This document shows, one piece after another, positions 9,171-20,987 of a stretch of 64,000 nt of DNA. Where the stretch lies: assembly GCA_900291925.1 (NCBI GenBank), contig UWYS01000002.1, forward strand, positions 1,116,001-1,180,000, read 5' to 3'. The notes below the pieces were generated by a model. The model saw only the letters and a list, made by a program, of their open reading frames with translations. It was not told the origin of the DNA and ran no database searches. Numbering within the stretch: the first letter of the stretch is position 1; every line of letters starts with the position of its first letter. The stretch comes from Thecaphora thlaspeos. Taxonomy: Eukaryota; Basidiomycota; Ustilaginomycetes; Urocystidales; Glomosporiaceae. The position numbers and the translations under genes are program-made.

Positions 9171-11665
9171 ATGTACAGCTCAACAAGGGAAGCCCTCGGC
9201 GGGCCCGTCCCGAGCCCGAAGCCAACATCATCATCCTTACCCTCCCGCCATCGTCGCAGGCGGACCATCGGCCCCATCGAGTTTTCCCCTTCCACATCGA
9301 GTTCAGCCGCTGGCGCTGGCGCAGACGCAGCTGACCGCCACCTTCGAGATTGCGAGTCGCACTCGCCACTCTCGTCCCTCTCGGCTCCCTTCGAGCTTTC
9401 CGACGCCTCCCACGCCAACATCACCACCACCACCGCTACTGGCCGTGGCAGCAGCAGCAGCAGCAGCCCGCACAGGTCGAGGGTCAGGTCGAGAGCGCAG
9501 CGTCCCAGCTTTTCCTCGGAGAGCTGCTCGGAGCCTCCTCGCTCGCCGAGTCACAAGATCGCGCAGCGGCTCGCCTCTCCGCCGACGTCGCCGATTGGCC
9601 TTAGGTCCGGCCTCTCCCGCATCCTGACACTGCAGGAAGACTCTGAGGAACCCGCCCGCTTGGGCGTCGCTAATTGCAACAGGTCCAGCAGGATTGCGAA
9701 CATCGATCCGATCGTGACCGTCAGTTTCTCCGAAGTCAGCCGCAGGTCAGGCGCCCTCGGGGCGCCGCCACCGTCGTCATCGCACCATCAACTTAGTCAC
9801 CACCGTCACGCCTCCAACAGCGCGAGCGTTGACACCACCAAGATCCTTTCCTGCTCGACCTCGTTGCGATCGGACCGCGCCGATCGATACCGACACGAGC
9901 CACGTCACGGCCGCCACCGCACCGTCGGCTCTTCCAAAGAGCTACCCCTAGCTGCCGGCTCGAGCCCGACGCGCGAACGTGACTGGTCCACGAGAGCCAG
10001 GCGCTGGTCTTCGTCGATGTCGCGCAGGATGAGCATCTCGGCCATCAATGAGACCATCTCGTCCACCACGTCGCCATACCTCAAGGCCGGGCTCGATGAG
10101 CTGCGGTCCATTTTTGACGTCGACAGCATCGGCGTCTACGACGAGGTCGAGGGCCGCTACCGCATCAGCGCCGGCGACCTGGAGGAGTGCTCGCTGGCCA
10201 TTGATGACAGTAGCTCGGCGGAGTACGAGGACGATGCCTCTCGACGAGGGCAGGGGACGTCCGCCAACAGCCTCGGCCTCAGGGGATGCAACGGAACCCC
10301 CGGAGTGTTTCAGTTCCCTCGGCGGCCCACTTTAGAGGCCATGTTTGACTCTCCAGAGAACCTCTCGGGACATTCGTCGCAAAGTCTCTCCAGGCAGACA
10401 ACCGTCGTCGGACGGTCACCTTTTTCGCCGGCGGCACAGCGTCGAGCGGGCGACTCTGGCGCTGGGGCCAGCGGAGAGACCTGCGAGGCCTCGACCAAAT
10501 CTGCTGAACGTAAGCGTACGCGCTCAACGGAACGCAGTGATGGTCACGATGCAGCCGGGATGCCGTCGTTGGGACTGGCGTCGGAGAAGCACAGATTTCA
10601 GGCTTTCTGCGCGGCAAGCAGGCAGAGAGCGTCGCACAACGGAAACAAACTGTCGAGCCCTGCCGCTACGGCCGTGGGTCTAGCGGCTGTCGCCGTCGGG
10701 ATCCTGGCCCTCTGCTCTTTGGAGGCCACCATTCGTGAGTATATCCTCTCCTGAGGCGAGGGTCGGCCACCGGCAAATCGGTGTAAGACGTAGCTTCCTA
10801 ACAATTGCATCCTCTTGCTTGGTATTCACTGCTCTTATCCCTTTCAGATCCCGATGCCGCCTCGTTACCTCTGATGGCCTTCATGTTGGCACAGCCAATC
10901 TTTGCCGCAGCGGGGCTTCTAGGCCTTCTGCTGCAGAGAAGATGGCTAATGGACCTCTCTTCCCGGCTGCTGCGAGCCCATGTTCTCTGCCAAGTGCTGA
11001 TCGCGTTAGCCGCGCTCCGCAACCTCAGCTCTACAGCCATCTATCGCCACCCTCGTGCCTCCGCACCCGCTTCGGCGCTCGTCGGCGAGCGGTTGCCTGC
11101 AAGGCTGCGCTTCGCCCGCTCCGATGTCGAAGAAGACCTCGGTCGCAGTCCATCTGTGTTTAATTCGGCCACGACGCCACACCAGTCGAACGTCGGATCG
11201 CTGCAGGACCAGGTCACCTACATCCTCATCTTTTTCGTCCAGGCTGCCGTTCCGCTCCTCGCGGCGCTGTGGGTGCAGTACGGCATTGCTATGAAGCTAT
11301 CGCTACTCGCTACGCTATCGTCTGGTTCCGGCTCCAGCGTCTCCCCTTTCCTGTCGACAAAGAGCCTGAACGAGGAGCGACCAAGTCGAAAACGCAGCAC
11401 GCATCGTAGCGAAGGGTCTCGACGTGCCGAGCCGGCCGAAAAGCCGACAAACGCAGTCGCTCACCACCATCCGCAGACCGCTTCTGTTGGACAGCGGAAC
11501 GAGCAGCCTCTGAAGGACAGGCTGGAACCGGCAGCTACTCTCAACTTCAAGCTCGACCCTGCGGATCTGTCTTCGCGCCTTGAGGGCGTCGTGAGAGAGA
11601 CGATGCAGGCGGAGAGAGAAGGGCAGGCCAACCCCATGGCAGAGGCCATAGCGACGACGGCATAG
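9171..11665 (+). CDS. Multipass membrane protein with long disordered N-terminus, function unknown
   Basis: Two exons, 9171-10734 and 10848-11665 (GTGAGT donor, TTTCAG acceptor, phase 1), giving 793 residues. The first about 490 residues are Ser/Arg-rich and disordered, with short ordered patches (near YLKAGLDELRSIFDVDS, about 305-325). Hydrophobic segments follow at about 502-522 (AVGLAAVAVGILALC), 527-552 (LPLMAFMLAQPIFAAAGLL), 562-580 and 678-715, suggesting three or four membrane spans, then a charged C-terminal tail. I do not recognise the family. The ORF may begin further upstream: a frame ending with a GTGAGT donor after base 8874 would join in phase to an acceptor just before CTTGGACGC at about 9147 and continue into this frame. 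No upstream ATG was found, so 9171 is kept as the start. Confidence 0.75.
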
Positions 11666-11950
11666 CGACGACGGCGAGTCCAGCTGTTGCGGTCGCCTGA
11701 AGTTCCTCTGATCCCTGTCGACTTCTCAGCAAGCATCTGTTACCCCTTGGCCCCCTCCATTTCCCTCTAGACCTTCACTGTTCCTCTACCATACGCACGC
11801 CGCACGGGTTGCGGCTGCCGCATCTAGTCATCGTCCTCGTCCGCGTTTCCACGTACAGACTGTATTTCTATACCTGTTAGCCCGGTCACACTAAGAAGCT
11901 CCCTTGCAATGATAATATCGCAATACGTCGAATCTTTCGTCAAAGACGGC
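11666..11950. other. Convergent 3' flanks
   Basis: Convergent intergenic gap between the membrane-protein gene and the Nit gene; pyrimidine-rich, no gene seen. Confidence 0.5.
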
Positions 11951-13448
11951 TTAGAGCTCCGGAAAGACGTCGAACCTCCTCTGGTGCCAGAGCGGCATCT
12001 CCTTGCGCGTGTTTTCCAACGCCTCGAGGTCGATGTCGGCCAGGCAGAAGGTGGGCTGGTACGGTTGGATGTCGCTGCCCGGTCGGGAAAGAGATCGAGG
12101 TCGAGAGGTGGGGTGTCAACATGTCTAGCCGTTTGTGAGTAGTCTCGCGGCGGGACTCACGGACACTGAGCAATGACGGACCCCCATGGATCGATGATCA
12201 TAGCGTGGCCCCATCTGCGAGAAAATAGGCGTTCGGTCCGAGGATATGTCAGCAAGATGGTCATCTTCAAAACCAGGAGCATCGCTGCAGGAACAGGCGC
12301 GATTTACTCACGACACCCTCTTTGTCCCATCGTGTATTCCGACCTGAGCGGCAGCGAGGACGTAAGACTGCGTTTCTATCGCTCTGGCCCTGAGCAGTAC
12401 CTCCCAATGTGCTGCGCCCGTCCGAACGGTGAAAGCAGAGGGATAGGTGAGGACCTGTGCCCCCTGACGACGCAGCGAGAGCGAAGGTTCCGGGAAACGC
12501 AGGTCATAGCACGTCAGAAGCTGCCGCACGACGAGATACAGAGGGGGGGAGGAAAAGGACAGCAGTAGGAATCAGCTTGCAGACACTGGGCAGCCGTGGA
12601 AGGGAGGCTTGGCTCGCACATGTAGGCGAGCGCGGTACGCACACCGATGTTGCCGATGGGCGAAGATCGCGGGGCGAGGAGCTGGCCGCCTTTGATGGTC
12701 GAGTCGCTCTCTAGGATCTTAAGTCCGCCCCTGATGTCGACATCGAAGAGGTGGAGCTGCGGTAGAGACAAGCCCAGTGTCAGTCGTAGACGATGAAAGA
12801 GATGTCAGTCAGGCCCGTTGCAGTTCGGCGGCACCTCTTGCGGCTCAAGCCTGAGCGAGCGGCGATGGCTTACCTTGCGGTATTGATCGAGCACGTCGCC
12901 CTTGTCATTGATGAGGAGCTGGGTATTGAAGCACCTTAGCCTGCCCCTGTTTTCGCGATCGTCCCTCTGATCTTGCTCCTCGCCCGGTGCCTCGTGGACG
13001 CCGACGCTGACGAAGACCGATGCATCGCTGGCGGCTTGACGGATGCCATCGACGAAAGAAACGTTCTCTGGCGACCGAGTCAGTTGGGCGACGGCCGTCG
13101 TGGGTGCGATGAAATCGGTCGCTGGTGGTGGGTGAACGAGGAGGGTCGAGAGGCAGTGTCAGGACGTGCAACGCTCGATCAGAGCCAGACGATGTATGTT
13201 GCGGCTCTGATGCGAGCGCTAACTCACCTTCGGGAAGGAAGACGGCCTTTGCCCCCGCTACTGCGGCACGCCTGCGTGCAGTACGGACGTCGAGGTCGAG
13301 ATGAGCGTGGCCGTCAGTCTAGCCGAACTCTGCGGGGCATTCGTTGGGATAGGTCTCGACCAGCTCACTTGATGATGGAGACGGCGCCCGCGAGGTTGTC
13401 GGCGATGATGCCTGTGCTCTTGATCTGGGCCACTGCTGCAAGGACCAT
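11951..13448 (-). CDS. NIT2: Nit-family carbon-nitrogen hydrolase (deaminated glutathione amidase type)
   Basis: Amidase of the nitrilase superfamily. Fungal Nit2 and mammalian Nit1 clear deaminated glutathione in cytosol and mitochondria. Seven exons on the minus strand: 13448-13369, 13271-13228, 13121-12874, 12756-12643, 12520-12312, 12214-12161 and 12074-11951, giving 290 residues, the usual length for single-domain Nit proteins. The catalytic triad is visible: Glu41 in FLPEATDF, Lys124 in YRKLHLFDVD and the nucleophile Cys166 in [12 protein letters not shown]. The blocks [23 protein letters not shown] and [11 protein letters not shown] are Nit1/Nit2 signatures. The start [13 protein letters not shown] fits the family N-terminus. 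The short exons come from matching phases and are well constrained. The gene is divergent from the 5-phosphatase gene across 495 bases. Confidence 0.93.
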
Positions 13449-13943
13449 GGTGAAGCGGTGATGGTGTGATGGTGTTGAGGGAACAAGACAAGGGACGAGG
13501 AGGCACGGCGGGACCCCGGCCGTCGGCACGGACCTCCACAGCCGCGAGATTCGGAGGACCCGCTTTGCTGTCCAGGCTGTGTTGCGTTGGCTTTCAGCGT
13601 TCGGACCGCCTCTCGCTTCGGCTCACCCGGCGTTGGCCTCCTTCCTGTCCACGATATTGTCACACCGTCACAGCAACCGCCCCTCATCGCCGGTCCGTCC
13701 CGCCTCGTCGTCGCTCTCGCTTTCGGCTCGTTCCGCCCAGGCTGCCTGCTTCCGTCTCTGCGTTGTCTGGCCGCCGAGCATCGCCTTGTTGCCTGGCGGG
13801 CTCAGCTTGCGATAGCGTCTTGCCCCGGACACTGCGCTACAATCGATGAAGGCTTTCCCCAAAAGAACGGCAGCACACCTCGCCGCAGACATAGACCCAC
13901 GCCTCTCCCTTGCAACAGCATCCATTGGACCATCTCCGCTGCC
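13449..13943. promoter_or_regulatory. Divergent promoter gap, Nit hydrolase / 5-phosphatase
   Basis: 495 bases between the divergent starts. Pyrimidine-rich on the + strand toward 13943. The + frame stays open upstream of the chosen 5-phosphatase ATG, but its composition is that of a leader. No TATA-like sequence recognised. Confidence 0.4.
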
Positions 13944-16900
13944 ATGTCCAACCCTCAGCAGGAGCAGCCTGACGAGTTTGGCACACTTCCGCAAGGCATC
14001 TCGAGCCTTCGCTCTCGTTTCGAGCAGCTGTCGCAGTCGGAGCGCAGCGCAGCCGGACCTTCGAGGCCTACGCCAGGTCTCTCTGCCACCGTACCTCGCC
14101 CCTCGCTCAGAGCCGACACGCTGCCAACCAAGCCAAAACCTGACGGAGCAGCGCCCGCACCGCATGCCAGCAAGGCGGCCAGCAGCACGCTCGGCACCGG
14201 CAGCAATGCTACTCTTGCGCCAGCAATATCGTGGAAACCTTCATCAACCTCGCGCAACGCTTCGCCGCTTCCTGGCTCATCCAGAAGCTCTTCGTCTACA
14301 GCCGCAGCGATCGCTGCTAACGGATCGTCGTTACAGCGACCGGCGCACGCCAAAAAGCACAACTCCGAAGGAAGGCCGATGCAGGCCCCCTCGACGTTTG
14401 GCGCCACGGCCCCTTCGCTGATCATGCAGAAGCCGGAAAAGGGATCTTCGCACGGTAGCTCCCACAACAGCCATGCTGCTCAGGCCTCGTCGTCATCGCT
14501 GTCGAGCAAGATACCGCCGCCTCGCCCGCCGAAACCGGTGGAGCATTTCAAGATTCTCGATGACGCCGATCTCGAGCACCTCCGCTCGCAAGCCCGCGTC
14601 ACATCGCTCACGCAGCGCTTCGCACACGGCGCACAGGAGAGTGCTGATCGGCTTTCTGGGGCGATGGTATCCGCCTTTTCGGGCCAGCATGCCCGCCAGC
14701 GCTCCCATCCTGCCGACACTCTGCTGCGCACGCCGCAGCTAGCATCCAGGGAGTCGGCTCCGCGGCCCATCGTTCCCCCGAAACCGTTGCGAAGCGACAT
14801 GTCTGCTGACAACCAGCTACCCCTGCCCGGCACACAGGCAGCTCTCGTTATCAACAACGAAGGCTACTTTCCGGACGTGGGCGGGCCGTCGTCGGTGCCG
14901 TCTTCGGTCGAAATGGGTGGCCCGCCTCCGCTGCCCTCGAGAGCGCCGGACGGCAAGGCGACATCGACGGCGACGGATCCCATTACGCGGCGCCGCTTTA
15001 GTCTGACGGCCTCGAGGAGCACGGGCAGCTTACCGGTGGTGCGCGGAACCTACGTCACGCACGACGTTCCACCTTTGCCCCCGCTCTCGGCGCGTCGAAG
15101 CCCAGCTGCCGCCGCCGCTCTGGACATGCACTCGGCCTCGTCTCCGGCGGTCCTGCCACCGCCGCAGCGGACTGTTTACGCCGCTAATCCGGCGTCGACG
15201 TCGGCAACCCGGACCGTATCGAGCGCGCACTCGACAACGACGTCGGTGACTTCCAAACTGTCTGCGAGAGGTCCTTACCATCCTCCCACCAGCAGCCTCT
15301 CCTCGGTTGGTAGCACCTCGGCCTACAGTATACAGCCACCGCCTCCGCCGCCAGTATCCCGGTTGGCCGGCACCTCATTGGCGCCTGGTCGGTTCTTAAC
15401 GTCATCCTCGTCGTTCTCGCCGGCGCCCGGCGTGTCAACTCGAGGCGGGCCGAGCAGCGACTCGTCTGATGAGGAAGAGTACGGCGAGATGGCCGCCAGC
15501 ATGCTATCACCGCCTAGGAACGCAGGTCCGCTCAGTGCCGGCCGATCGCTGGGCAGCAGCATTTCGGCTGCCGAGCTGCCGGACTCATCGAGGGCCAATC
15601 GCAGGGCGCCCAAGTTCTCGCCGGACTGCGCTACCTCGGCGAAGGCGGCGTTTCAGTGTTTCGCTGCATGCGGGCACACTGTCGCGACGGGCTCCGGTGA
15701 CAAGGTCAAGGTCTATCGCGTCGGGGAGCTGGCCACCGGTCTGGGCGAGAAGCTCTGCACGGTCGGCGAGCACGGCCACTCCAAGGAGGTCAAGTTGACG
15801 GCGCTTGAGTTCCGCCCTCCCAATCACGGCATTCCCCCGGTCCCCGAGATCGGCGTACGCTCGCACGGCGAGACCGCCGAGGAGGGTCGGTATCTGTGGT
15901 GCGGGACGCGCGACGGCCACTTGTGGGAACTCGACGTCGCCGAGGCGCGGACGGTCCACTCGCGGACGAACGTCCACTCTGCCCCAATTCAGCTGCTCCG
16001 CCGGATCGGCAACAAGATGATCAGCTTGGACGAGTCCGGCAAGATCGCCTCGTGGCTGCAGCAGGCCAACCCTGACCCCGCCGCACAGGGCCTGCGCCTC
16101 TCGAACCAGCCCATTACCCAGCGTATCGCGCTCGAGAAGGGCTCACACGCCGTGATGCTAGGCCAACAGCTGTGGGTGGCCTCTGGCCCGGCGAGCCAGC
16201 GTTCCGCAAAGGACTACAGCGCAAGCAAAGGGCCGCGCATCCGCATCTACAACCCGTTCGCCGACGACAAACCGTTCAACGCGACGTCGAAGGCGGTCAC
16301 GATGTCGCCGGAGCTGGCCACTGGCGTCGGTGCGGTGACGGGCGCCACCATTGTCCCCACCAAGTCAGACCGCGCCTGCTTGGCACACGACTCGGGCCAC
16401 ATCTCGATCTGGTCGCGGACGACGTACGAATGCCTCACCGTCCACAAGCTCGGGCCCAACGGCGTCACCGCCGTGGCCGGGGTAACGAAGTACCTCTGGG
16501 CTGCCAACCGTACCGGCAATATTGCCGTATACGACGTCGATTCGTTGCCGTGGCGGGCGCTCAAGATCTGGCCGGCACACAAAGAGCCGGTGACGGCGAT
16601 ACGCGTCGACGAGCATGGCATCGGCAAGGTGGGCCGGCTCCAGGTGGCATCGGCCGGCCTTGATTCGGCCGTCCACCTTTGGGACGGGACGCTCAGCTTC
16701 GACTGGCTCCAGCTCGAAAAGAGCAAGCGCGAAGTCGAGTTCTGCACCTATCGCAACCTCAAGATCCTCCAGGCGACGTTCAATATCGATGCGGCCAGCC
16801 CCGTCGACCTCGAAACGTCGGCCGAGAATATGGAGCTCTTCCCTAACATGTTGCGCAGCGCCTGCGTGATCGGCGGCGATCCAAAGGTCGGCGGCGTGGC

Positions 16901-18411
16901 GCCCGACCGTCCACCGGACGTCATCGTGTTTGGATTTCAAGAGCTGATCGACCTCGAGAGCAAGAAGCTGACAGCAAAGAGCCTGCTGCTCGGCAGCGGC
17001 AAGAAGAAGGCCAACGACCTGGGCGATCGGGTCTCGCGACAGTGTGAGTAGCGAGGCCGCCGCAGGCGTCCGAGCCGCAAAGTCGGTAGGAGAAGGAGCG
17101 CCGCCGCTGACGACCATTGCGTCCCTCTCCCACTTTCTCCGTCCGTATCTGTAGATCGAGCGTGGCATGACAAGCTCACCAATTTGGTGCGCCTGGCGAT
17201 GCCGCCGACGTGCGGCTATTTGCTAGTGCAGTCCGAGTCGCTGGTGGGTCTCTTCACGTGCGTCTTTGTCCGGCAGTCGGAATTCAAGCACGTCAAGGAG
17301 ACAGCCATCTCGACCGTCAAGACAGGCATGGGCGGACGGTACGGCAATAAGGGCTCGATCATCGCCAGGCTCGTCATTGACCACACCAGGTGAGTCTCTC
17401 GCGCTGCTCGCACCTTGTTGCGTTCCAGGCTCTTGCTGACACTGCTTGTCCTGTCCTTCTGCAGCATTTGCTTTGCTAATTGCCACCTGGCAGCCGGTCA
17501 GAAGCAGATCAAGCAGCGCAACGCCGATGTTGCCGATGTGAGTCTGAATCTCTAACACCGTTCATCAGTGTGCTCCACCGGGGATCGGTGACTGAATGAG
17601 TCCAACTTTATCTCTTGTCATCCGTTTCGCTCGCTTCCTACAGATCCTCGAGTCGCCCTCCGTGTTTGAAGATCTCTACGCCGATCCGGCGGTCTACGTC
17701 GGAGGAGGCGATGGCTCGATGATCCTCGACCACCAGCTTTGCTTCTGGGGCGGCGACCTGAACTGTAAGTGTGCCCCTTTCCATATGAGGCAGCAGAGAA
17801 CCCTGGACCTGACTAATTCTCTCCGCTGTGCCTCTCCGCAGATCGCATTGACATGAAGCGGGATACGGTCATCAGTGCGATACAGTCGGGTCGTCTCGGT
17901 GCGCTTGTAGAGGCGGACCAGCTGCGTCGAGAGCTGAAGAACAACCCCACCTTCCGTCTCAAGTCCTTCAGCGAGGCGCCGCTCCATTTGTGAGTGCCCA
18001 TTCCTTTTCCTTCTCGCACCGTCGCCTCCCCCGAACAAGACCCTGACGACAGCAAACCGCGAACACCTTCTTGTTCCCCCTGCCCGCCGCCCCGCCTGCA
18101 GCCTGCCGACGTACAAATACGATCGCGGGACGCACGACTGGGACACGTCGGAAAAGGCGCGCATCCCGGCGTGGTGCGACCGCATCCTGTGGCGCTCCCA
18201 CACGCCGGACCGTATCCGTTGCCTCGAGTACCGACGGTGGGAAACGACGATCAGCGACCATAGACCCGTCACGGCCATCTTTGAGGCCAAGGTCAAAGCC
18301 ATCGATCCGCAGAAGAATAGAATGGTGGAGGACGAGCTGAAAGGGAAGTGGGCCGTGCTGGAACAGGGAATATTGCAGAATGCCGTCGCATTCTACGATG
18401 ATCCTGTCTGA
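13944..18411 (+). CDS. WD-repeat inositol polyphosphate 5-phosphatase
   Basis: Removes the 5-phosphate from phosphoinositides or inositol phosphates. Six exons: 13944-17043, 17155-17389, 17465-17537, 17644-17764, 17842-17989 and 18102-18411; all phases agree, 1328 residues. Residues 1-560 are disordered and proline-rich with many PPxP-like motifs, suggesting SH3 partners. About 560-930 is a WD40-like propeller (GDKVKVYRV, LWCGTRDGHLWELD, VASAGLDSAVHLWDG). The catalytic domain follows to the end: FGFQELIDLESKK, GRYGNKGSI, NCHLAAGQ, FWGGDLNYRID (about 1170-1180), IPAWCDRILW (about 1246-1255) and SDHRPV. Propeller plus 5-phosphatase is a known layout in plants and basidiomycetes. The opening block reads ATFNID instead of the usual TWNVN/TWNTG. 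The ATG at 13944 was chosen because upstream sequence is leader-like. Confidence 0.93.
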
Positions 18412-18521
18412 GGGTGAGGGGCAGGGATAAGGTTCGAGGACCGGATTGCTGCACAAGGACTTTTCGTCTTGCCCATCCTTTGCAATTGCAGATTCATACC
18501 CGCGCTCTAGAGGGACTCTGT

Positions 18522-20446
18522 CTACATCTTTGCCTTCCTGACGTTGTCGTCTCCGTCGTTGGACGGGACTGTCTTGTCCTGTAACATGATGCCGATCTGG
18601 AAATCTTGCAACGAGCCGATGTTCCGGCGCACGCAGCCGCGTACCGTCATACCGCCACCCAGCTCCGGCGGGCGAGGGGAGACGTAGAGCCTGTTGAGCG
18701 GTCTGGTGTCCGACGAGGACGATGAAGGAGCCTTCGACGTACCCTGCTTGTCCGTCTCGGTCTTGAAAGATGCTTCGGAGGGGGACGCGCCAGACGAGGG
18801 CACAGAAAAGGCCGTGCGTATGCTACGTTGCTGCGACGGAGATGCCTGCCAGTCGCCGGGCAAGACAAGGGGAAAGACGAACGGTGTGTCGTCCTCGTCT
18901 CCCTCATCCTCGCTCTCTTTCTTCCGACCGAGCGAGACCATCGCTCCCTGCTTGGGAAGACCTCTGGGCTCAACAACGGTTACCTGCGGGTCGATGCGAT
19001 CCGGCTCCGGGCCGAGGTTACGTTGTTTGTGCAGCGGCGGCTGCGTGTCGCCTACCCAGCTTGTCTTCTCGGCGGTAGAGGTAGAAGGGTTGTCGGTACG
19101 ATCCCACGAGAAGTTTTGGCTGCCGGTCAGACCGCGCTGCTCTTCTTCAATAGGCGTGATGCGATACTCAGCCGCTGGAGTGTAGGTTGCAGGGCTGCTA
19201 GGCGCAAAGATCAGCGGCTGGAAACGACGGGTGGCGGGGGTAGTGTCCGGCCCGACAGCGGCTTCGAGGTCGGCGAGGATCTGTGGCGGGGGATGTGGTC
19301 GCAGTCGGGATGGATCAGTAAGAGAGACGAGATGATGAGCTACGGCGAGGCGGGCCGCAAGGCACTCACGTAGAACTGGGGCGGAAAGAGGCTGATTTGG
19401 TCGGCGAGGCCAAGGTCGATGATTTCGCGCGGCGTGCCGAGCCGGAGCGAGAGCGTTTCTGAGCCGTCAGCCGAGAGGGCGAGCGTCTTGTTGTCCTTGC
19501 CGAAAGCGTCGGGCACATCGAGGGTCGTGACGAAGAAGCGGGCATCGAAGCGCTTGGCGGGGCGGACGACAGCTCGCGGCGTGATCCAGTTGGAGTGGTG
19601 CACCATCGGTGCGAGCGCAGGGAGGCTCGAGCCGATCAGCGTCGAGGCGTCCTGGTGCCCGAGCGTCTTGGCGATGCGCTGCAGGAAGGGGACGAAGCGA
19701 ACGGCGTCGTTGTGCACCTCGTCGCGGATGTCATCCCACACTGCCTTCGGGATGCGCGCCTCTTCGTGTCCAATGGCGCGGCTGACGGGGATTCCGCCCG
19801 GCTGGCCCGGCGACGCTGAGGGGACCAGCAGTAGCCCCGTCTCCTCGAACGTCTCACGCAGAGCACAGAGCTTGAGCGACAGCATGAAGCCTTCCGGCGT
19901 TGTCGAGGCGCGCTCACCGCTACCCTCCTTCCCTCGACCGGCGAGCGCCGCATCGATCGCCTCTTCGTCTGCCACGTCCAACGCTCCTCCAGGGAACACG
20001 ACAGCAGAGCGGAAGCTCGAGCCATCCCGAGCCGAGCGCTGAACCATCAGCGTGTCATACAAGACGGCGGCGTCGGAAGACCCGCCGCTCGACGAACGGG
20101 GACAGAGGACGACAAGCGTCGCAGAGGGGATCGGTGTCATCGGCTTGCCCTTGGGTCCCGTCTTGTGGTCCGTCGGGCGTTGCCGGCCGCGCACGCGAGT
20201 CGGTTTCACCTCGTTCGAAGTCTTCGGAAGTTCCGACAACGGCGACGACATGGTTAAAGCTTTCCGGCGTGAGGCTGAGAAGGTCACGTGTACCGCGGCT
20301 AGCCGCAAGCCTGTTGCTGTTGGTTTGGTGATACCCTGTCGAAGAAGGTACCTGTCTGCAACGCTCAGGGAAAGTTGTCGCCGGGAGGAGATGGAGCGAG
20401 ATCTGAGGAGGAAACTCGCCGCAGGGAAGGGAAGGCGAAGGACCAT
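18522..20446 (-). CDS. NUDT19: NUDT19-like Nudix hydrolase
   Basis: Nudix enzymes hydrolyse nucleoside diphosphates linked to another group; mammalian NUDT19 acts on CoA esters. Two exons, 20446-19370 and 19280-18522 (GTGAGT / CCACAG, phase 0), 611 residues. The Nudix box is split as in NUDT19/RP2: VFPGGALDVADEE, about 35 inserted residues, then RETFEETGLLL with the metal-binding glutamates. Downstream SNWITP, KRFDARFFV and LFPPQFY match the family. The C-terminal 250 residues are an extra disordered acidic tail, absent from NUDT19. Residues 1-29 (MVLRLPFPAASFLLRSRSIS...) lack acidic residues and look like a mitochondrial presequence. An alternative start at 20251 (MSSPLSEL) has a good context and an E-box (GTCACGTG, 20283-20290) just upstream, so two isoforms or simply a later start are possible. 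Convergent with the 5-phosphatase gene, 110 bases apart. Confidence 0.88.
20283..20290. promoter_or_regulatory. E-box-like site GTCACGTG
   Basis: A CACGTG core preceded by GT, the form bound by bHLH factors, 33 bases upstream of the internal ATG at 20251. It lies inside the Nudix coding region if the upstream ATG at 20446 is used. Function inferred from sequence alone. Confidence 0.3.
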
Positions 20447-20987
20447 GGCTCGACGGGAGGAGGGCGCGGACGGAGGAGGGAGGGAGGGTCTTCAAGGGGG
20501 GGAAGAGCGAGCGAGGTGTCTTCGCCGAGCTTCCCCGCACTGTCTCTGTGTGGCGAGGCGGATGGGCAGCAGGCCGTAGTTCAACCGACAGCTCGCGGCG
20601 CAACCGAGAACCGGTTACTCCTTTGCTCGCCCATGTCGGTCCGCCCGTTATTCCTTCGGGCGGGCCCGTGCTCGTCGGATCGAGTCCGAGACCTGCGTCG
20701 CTCTCGATCCTTCGCCTCTCACCACATCCCCGTACCCGTCTTCTCGCAGAGATCACACAAAGAGCAAACATCGTAGAGAGGAAGGTGAGGGGGGACTGAT
20801 GATGCCGCTGCCGTGCTGGCCTCGCTGGCAGTCCGGTAGCGCGGACGAAGGCGGCTCCTCGAGGCTTTCGCAACGTCCGTCGTATGTCGCGCCGTCTTCG
20901 CTCTCGTATCGAGCGCCTCCTCTTCAAGGCCGCTAACTGCTGCTGCCGTGGACCATCGTTGAGACCGGACTGCCTCGTCTCAGCAAC
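20447..20987. promoter_or_regulatory. Divergent promoter gap, Nudix gene / unknown gene
   Basis: 540 bases, or 736 if the Nudix gene starts at 20251. Contains long purine-rich + strand tracts (pyrimidine-rich on the Nudix strand) and no gene with support. Confidence 0.4.
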
